A stretch of DNA of 8,651 nucleotides from positions 1 to 8,651 of the forward strand of contig NZ_CAMLOV010000209.1 in the NCBI RefSeq assembly GCF_946481715.1. The letters run 5' to 3'. Positions 6,075-8,651 of the stretch are shown here, piece by piece. Numbering within the stretch: position 1 is the stretch's first letter; each line of letters begins with the position of its first letter. Both the position numbers and the translations under genes were made by a program. Under the pieces are notes generated by a model. The model ran no database searches. It saw nothing but the letters and a program-made list of their open reading frames with translations, and had not been told where the DNA came from. The DNA is from an uncultured Mucilaginibacter sp. GTDB taxonomy: Bacteria; Bacteroidota; Bacteroidia; Sphingobacteriales; Sphingobacteriaceae.

Positions 6075-7205
6075 TTACGCGTGCGTTAATTTCTCTGCTG
6101 CCTGGCCTGCTTCGCTTTTATTCATGATCTCCGTTTGTTTACGGATAGATTCGCTGTGCATCAGCTCCAGCAATTTCTCGGTAAACTCGGTGCTCAGTTT
6201 CAACGCTTTTGCATAGCTGGTGCGTTTGTGTAGTATCTCGTCCCAACGGCTTACCTGCAAAATAGTGATGTTGTTATCCTTTTTGTAGTTGCCAATTTTC
6301 TCTACTATCTGCATACGCTCAGCCATTTTTTGGATCACCAGGTCGTCTATCTTGTCAATCTGATTACGCAGTTCGGCCAATTTGTCGTTCACCTCGGTGT
6401 TACGAACTTCCGGTTTGCGCAGGTGCAGGTTGGTGATGATATCGGCAAGGGCAGCAGGGGTAACCTGTTGTTTAGCATCTGTCCAGGCTACGCTTGGGTC
6501 GATATGCGATTCGATCATCAGGCCCTGCATATCAAGGTCTAAAGCTTTTTGCGAGATGTAGCCGATCAGGTCGCGGTTGCCGGTGATGTGGCTTGGATCG
6601 TTGATGATAGGCAAGTGCGGTGCAAGGGTTTTTAGGCCGATGGCAAGGTCCCACATTGGTTCGTTACGGAAAGCTGATTTCTCGTAAGAAGAGAACCCGC
6701 GGTGAATAGCCGCCAGTTTGGTAATACCCGCATTGTTGATACGCTCTAAAGCGCCAACCCACAAAGAAAGATCAGGGTTAACCGGGTTTTTTACCATTAC
6801 CGGTACATCAACGCCACGCAGGGCATCGGCAATTTCCTGTACAGTGAAGGGGTTAACGGTAGAGCGTGCGCCTACCCAAAGGATATCTACACCGGCTTTT
6901 AAAGCCTCTTCTACGTGTTTACCTGTAGCAACTTCTACAGCAGTTGGCAAGCCGGTTTCTGCTTTGGCGCGTTTAAGCCACTCCAAACCAATGCTGCCGA
7001 TGCCTTCAAACTCACCCGGGCGGGTACGTGGTTTCCAGATACCTGCGCGCAGGGCGCTTATTTTACCTGTTTTAGCTAATAAATGAGCGGTAGCCACCAG
7101 TTGGTCTTCTGTTTCGGCGCTGCATGGGCCGGCAATTACAAGTGGTTCGATACCTGTTTTGTTGATCCAGGTATTAAGCGGCTGTATGTTTAAATTAAGT
7201 TTCAT
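6075..7205 (-). CDS. Bifunctional DAHP synthase / chorismate mutase
   Basis: A 376-residue fusion. Residues 1-262 are an AroAbeta (KDO8P-synthase-like) DAHP synthase that condenses phosphoenolpyruvate and erythrose 4-phosphate at the entry to the shikimate pathway. Motifs are A-G-P-C-S-A-E (25-31), L-R-A-G-I-W-K-P-R-T-R-P-G (52-64), V-G-A-R-S (111-115), K-N-P (139-141), I-H-R-G-F-S-S-Y-E (167-175), D-P-S-H-I-T-G (203-209) and E-S-H-I-D-P-S (232-238). Residues 273-360 are an AroQ-type chorismate mutase: L-R280-N-Q-I-D-K-I-D, E-R297-M, K-I-G-N-Y-K308-K and S-R320-W-D-E, making prephenate. A C-terminal mutase on this synthase type is known in Bacteroidota (Prevotella enzyme), where the mutase domain transmits prephenate feedback inhibition. 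It follows pheA after 115 bases, and the leader upstream of pheA would control it too. A short polar tail (361-376) follows the mutase. Start at 7205 is clear. Confidence 0.95.
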   Translation of the reverse strand: MKLNLNIQPLNTWINKTGIEPLVIAGPCSAETEDQLVATAHLLAKTGKISALRAGIWKPRTRPGEFEGIGSIGLEWLKRAKAETGLPTAVEVATGKHVEEALKAGVDILWVGARSTVNPFTVQEIADALRGVDVPVMVKNPVNPDLSLWVGALERINNAGITKLAAIHRGFSSYEKSAFRNEPMWDLAIGLKTLAPHLPIINDPSHITGNRDLIGYISQKALDLDMQGLMIESHIDPSVAWTDAKQQVTPAALADIITNLHLRKPEVRNTEVNDKLAELRNQIDKIDDLVIQKMAERMQIVEKIGNYKKDNNITILQVSRWDEILHKRTSYAKALKLSTEFTEKLLELMHSESIRKQTEIMNKSEAGQAAEKLTHA

Positions 7206-7287
7206 ATCGTTGTTTATTGATCCGGCTAAAATCCGGAAGTAGTTTTTTAATTATATTAGGGTATTGTTATGATTTGGTTCTATTGTT

Positions 7288-7317
7288 TCCTTCGGACTTT
7301 CCGACCTCTGACATCCG
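7288..7317. repeat. Short repeat remnant in the gap after pheA
   Basis: The pheA-proximal part of the 115-base gap carries a TTCGGACTTTCCGACCTCTG stretch of the GGAAGTCCGA type, again a short-period, intergenic-repeat-like sequence. The rest of the gap is AT-rich apart from a 5-bp palindrome TCCGG/CCGGA around 7220-7236. No terminator with a U-run is visible, so read-through from pheA into the next gene is plausible. Confidence 0.4.
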
Positions 7318-7320
7318 GCT

Positions 7321-8223
7321 TTATTCTATCTTCTTTATCGTGATATACTTTTTTGCTTTTGTTGGTTTTGGCAGCAGCGGCGCTACTTCTTCCTCGTACT
7401 TTTCGTATTCGCCCAAAATGTTAAAGTTGTGGGTGTATTTTAATATCTGGCGGATGCAGGCGTCGTAATGCTTGGTTTCCGTCCACTCTATGTCTACATA
7501 AAAGTTGTATTCGTTGCGTTTGCCTAAAACCGGCATGCTTTGTATTTTGCTCATATTCACATTTTCCTGCGCAAATATGTTAAGCACCTTGGCCAGCGAG
7601 CCAACCTCGTTACTCACCTGGAAACAAAGAGAGGCTTTATTGCCCGGTTTCTTCTTTGCATTTTCATGCGTGGTAAGTATCAAAAAGCGGGTGTAATTCT
7701 TTTTGTTCGATTCTATCCTGCGCTCCAGTACATCCAAACCGTAAAGCTGGGCAGCAAGGGCGTTGGCCACGGCAACGGTATCGGTAAGCTGCTCATCGCG
7801 TATGCGTTTGGCGCAGGCGGCGGTATCGTTGCTTTCTACAACTTTTAGGTGCGGGTACTCGTCAAAAAAGTCAACACACTGGCGTATCGCTATGGGGTGC
7901 GAGGTTACGTATTTCACATCCTCAAACTTTACGCCCGGCAAGGCCATCAGGTGCAGCTGTATGGGCACATAAACCTCGCCCACCACCGGGAAGCTATAGC
8001 TCATCAGCAAAGAGTAGTTGGGTAATATGCTGCCAGCGATGCTGTTTTCTATCGCCATTACAATATAATCAGCCTCGTCGTTTTTAAGTGCCTCGAAGGT
8101 TTGCTTAAACGAGTTGCACTCTACGGTGTGGATCTTTTCGCCAAAGTATTTAAAAGCGGCCTCCTCGTGGAAGGAAGCGCGTATCCCCTGTATGGCAACT
8201 CTTGGTATCTCGGTTTTCATCAT
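7321..8223 (-). CDS. pheA: Prephenate dehydratase with C-terminal ACT domain
   Basis: A 300-residue cytosolic enzyme that decarboxylates and dehydrates prephenate to phenylpyruvate, committing the pathway to phenylalanine. The catalytic part (about 8-185) shows I-Q-G-I-R-A-S-F-H-E-E-A-A (11-23), E-N-S-I-A-G-S-I (59-66), S-H-P-I-A-I-R-Q-C (108-116), N-D-T-A-A-C-A (132-138) and the catalytic-Thr motif N-Y-T-R-F (176-180). Residues about 197-275 form an ACT domain (E-V-G-S-L-A-K-V-L-N-I-F-A-Q-E-N-V-N), the usual Phe sensor. The typical E-S-R-P Phe-binding motif reads K-I-Q-S-M-P here, so feedback may differ. There is no N-terminal chorismate mutase; that activity is in the next gene. Two adjacent ATGs (8223 and 8220) could both serve as start. 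It is the first structural gene behind the aromatic leader, whose terminator ends 11 bases before the start codon. Confidence 0.94.
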   Translation of the reverse strand: MMKTEIPRVAIQGIRASFHEEAAFKYFGEKIHTVECNSFKQTFEALKNDEADYIVMAIENSIAGSILPNYSLLMSYSFPVVGEVYVPIQLHLMALPGVKFEDVKYVTSHPIAIRQCVDFFDEYPHLKVVESNDTAACAKRIRDEQLTDTVAVANALAAQLYGLDVLERRIESNKKNYTRFLILTTHENAKKKPGNKASLCFQVSNEVGSLAKVLNIFAQENVNMSKIQSMPVLGKRNEYNFYVDIEWTETKHYDACIRQILKYTHNFNILGEYEKYEEEVAPLLPKPTKAKKYITIKKIE

Positions 8224-8234
8224 TGTGTTAAAGC

Positions 8235-8267
8235 AAAAAAGTCCCGCCTTTTTGGGCCGGGACTTTT
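8235..8267 (-). terminator. Attenuator: intrinsic terminator in the pheA leader
   Basis: On the - strand AAAAGTCCC (8267-8259) pairs with GGGACTTTT (8245-8237), and the stem extends by G-C, C-G and C-G pairs with one bulge around an A-rich loop. The 3' arm runs straight into six consecutive U residues (8240-8235). This is a textbook intrinsic terminator placed between the leader ORF and pheA, just before the pheA start codon. A terminator in front of its own operon only makes sense as a regulated one. Confidence 0.9.
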
Positions 8268-8307
8268 CAGTTTTTTGTATGTTTTGTTAGTACATATCAG
8301 TCCCGGC
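8256..8307 (-). promoter_or_regulatory. Antiterminator pairing, exclusive with the terminator
   Basis: GCCGGGACT (8307-8299), the last codons of the leader ORF, is the perfect reverse complement of AGTCCCGGC (8264-8256), which is the 5' arm of the terminator. The 9-bp, GC-rich stem and the terminator cannot coexist. The loop between them is 34 bases. The stop codon of the leader starts at 8299, so a ribosome that reaches the stop covers the upstream strand and lets the terminator form. A ribosome held at the Phe/Tyr codons leaves it free. Confidence 0.85.
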
Positions 8308-8362
8308 TTTTACTGCTAAAGTAAAAGTAGAAACCATAAAAATATGCACGTGAATTGTTCAT
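8297..8362 (-). CDS. Phe/Tyr-rich leader peptide of the aromatic operon
   Basis: A 21-codon ORF from ATG at 8362 to TGA at 8299-8297. It begins M-N-N-S-R-A, continues with Y-F-Y-G-F-Y-F-Y-F at residues 7-15 (four Tyr, four Phe, one Gly), and ends S-S-K-S-R-D. Eight aromatic codons in nine, placed 5' of an antiterminator/terminator pair and in front of prephenate dehydratase, is the hallmark of a control peptide whose translation measures charged tRNA-Phe and tRNA-Tyr. The peptide itself is probably degraded. No Shine-Dalgarno site precedes the ATG, only an A-rich stretch (AACAACAACA), which is normal in this phylum. Tyr codons are mixed TAT/TAC and Phe codons mostly TTT. It would be missed by gene finders because of its length. 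Confidence 0.88.
   Translation of the reverse strand: MNNSRAYFYGFYFYFSSKSRD
8307..8327 (-). promoter_or_regulatory. Leader hairpin over the aromatic codons (possible pause or protector stem)
   Basis: CTTTTACT (8327-8320) pairs perfectly with AGTAAAAG (8314-8307) around a 5-base loop. The 5' arm covers Tyr/Phe codons 12-15 and the 3' arm touches the first base of the antiterminator strand. In classical attenuators a first hairpin at this place pauses RNA polymerase until the ribosome arrives. The stem is AU-rich and weak, so the role is inferred from position. Confidence 0.5.
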
Positions 8363-8378
8363 TGTTGTTGTTATGGCG

Positions 8379-8408
8379 TAAATGTACAAGTAAAAATCAA
8401 TTTGTCAA
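8379..8408 (-). promoter_or_regulatory. Promoter of the pheA leader/operon
   Basis: On the - strand TTGACA (8408-8403) is followed by TACATTTA (8386-8379), with 19 bases between TTG and the second element. This matches the Bacteroidota vegetative promoter (TTTG near -33 and TAnnTTTG near -7) at all but one position of the -7 element. Transcription would start a few bases downstream, near 8373, leaving only about 10-15 bases before the leader ATG at 8362. Confidence 0.65.
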
Positions 8409-8512
8409 GAGATAATTTTATTTTTTGTTAAAAATTGTGGGTGAACAGAATTTTATTGGGTTAAATAGCGTAATTTCAGGTTAATTTAATAGTTGAGGGG
8501 CTTATTTAATAT

Positions 8513-8651
8513 ATGCGGAATTATAAAATATGGATTATTGGAATAGTAGCGGTAATTGTTGATTTAGCCAGCTATGTTTTTTTAGGCCTTGCCCATATGA
8601 TGTACACCGATTTTTACGACGAGAGCCATGGAGAATACGAAAGTTGGGGAA
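8513..8651 (+). CDS. Small membrane protein, N-terminal part (runs off right edge)
   Basis: The ATG at 8513 opens a frame that is uninterrupted to the end of the window (46 codons). It starts M-R-N-Y-K-I-W, followed by one hydrophobic helix at about residues 6-27 (I-I-G-I-V-A-V-I-V-D-L-A-S-Y-V-F-L-G-L) and a polar acidic part with Y-T-D-F-Y-D-E-S-H-G-E-Y-E-S. The F-Y-D-E-S-x-G-E-Y pattern resembles small hypothetical membrane proteins I recall from Bacteroidota. It is divergent from the pheA operon; the AT-rich 104 bases at 8409-8512 must hold its promoter, but I see no clear one. Function unknown. Confidence 0.6.
   Translation, partial: MRNYKIWIIGIVAVIVDLASYVFLGLAHMMYTDFYDESHGEYESWG

Noticed and set aside
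8235..8267. Hairpin as the ordinary 3' terminator of a gene on the + strand
   Set aside because: No + strand gene ends nearby, and the six-base T-run lies on the - strand side toward pheA, which fits attenuation of the pheA transcript.
8223..8400. T-box or metabolite riboswitch upstream of pheA
   Set aside because: No T-box sequence (TGGNACCGCG-type) or known riboswitch core was seen; the leader ORF with exclusive hairpins explains the region.

Overview
The window looks like a chromosomal segment of a Bacteroidota bacterium, most likely a Sphingobacteriaceae member (Mucilaginibacter or Pedobacter type). The reasons are the AroAbeta-type DAHP synthase with a C-terminal chorismate mutase, a Bacteroidota-like promoter (TTG, 19 bases, TAnnTTT), the lack of Shine-Dalgarno sites, and intergenic spaces crowded with short palindromic dispersed repeats. 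This assignment is inference from sequence reading; no search was run.

Layout. Positions 1-383 hold the 3' end of a DinB-family gene on the + strand. A 19-bp inverted repeat follows (403-492), then a HAD-family hydrolase on the - strand (515-1144). A 577-base gap (1145-1721) is filled by GC-rich repeats and a roughly 270-bp element made of a string of small hairpins inside terminal inverted repeats. A 57-residue two-helix membrane protein (1722-1895, +) converges on an MFS transporter (1902-3146, -). The rest of the - strand is an aromatic amino acid cluster, transcribed in the order pheA (8223-7321), DAHP synthase/chorismate mutase (7205-6075), aroA (5973-4621), aroC (4453-3362). The right edge carries the start of a divergent small membrane protein (8513 onward, +).

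The main discovery is upstream of pheA. A promoter (8379-8408) leads into a 21-codon leader ORF (8362-8297) with eight Phe/Tyr codons in a nine-codon run (Y-F-Y-G-F-Y-F-Y-F). The last leader codons can pair perfectly over 9 bp with the 5' arm of an intrinsic terminator hairpin that sits just before the pheA start. This has all the parts of a ribosome-mediated attenuator that would couple transcription of the cluster to charged tRNA-Phe and tRNA-Tyr.

Working together: the fused enzyme makes DAHP at the entry to the shikimate pathway and also converts chorismate to prephenate. AroA and AroC carry out the last two steps to chorismate, and PheA takes prephenate to phenylpyruvate. No tyrA, aminotransferase, aroB, aroD/aroQ, aroE or aroK is in the window. 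Two copies of a roughly 95-bp inverted-repeat element flank aroC, and short-period repeats have entered the aroA reading frame as well as the gaps before aroC and after pheA. No tRNA, rRNA, CRISPR array or intact insertion sequence was seen.
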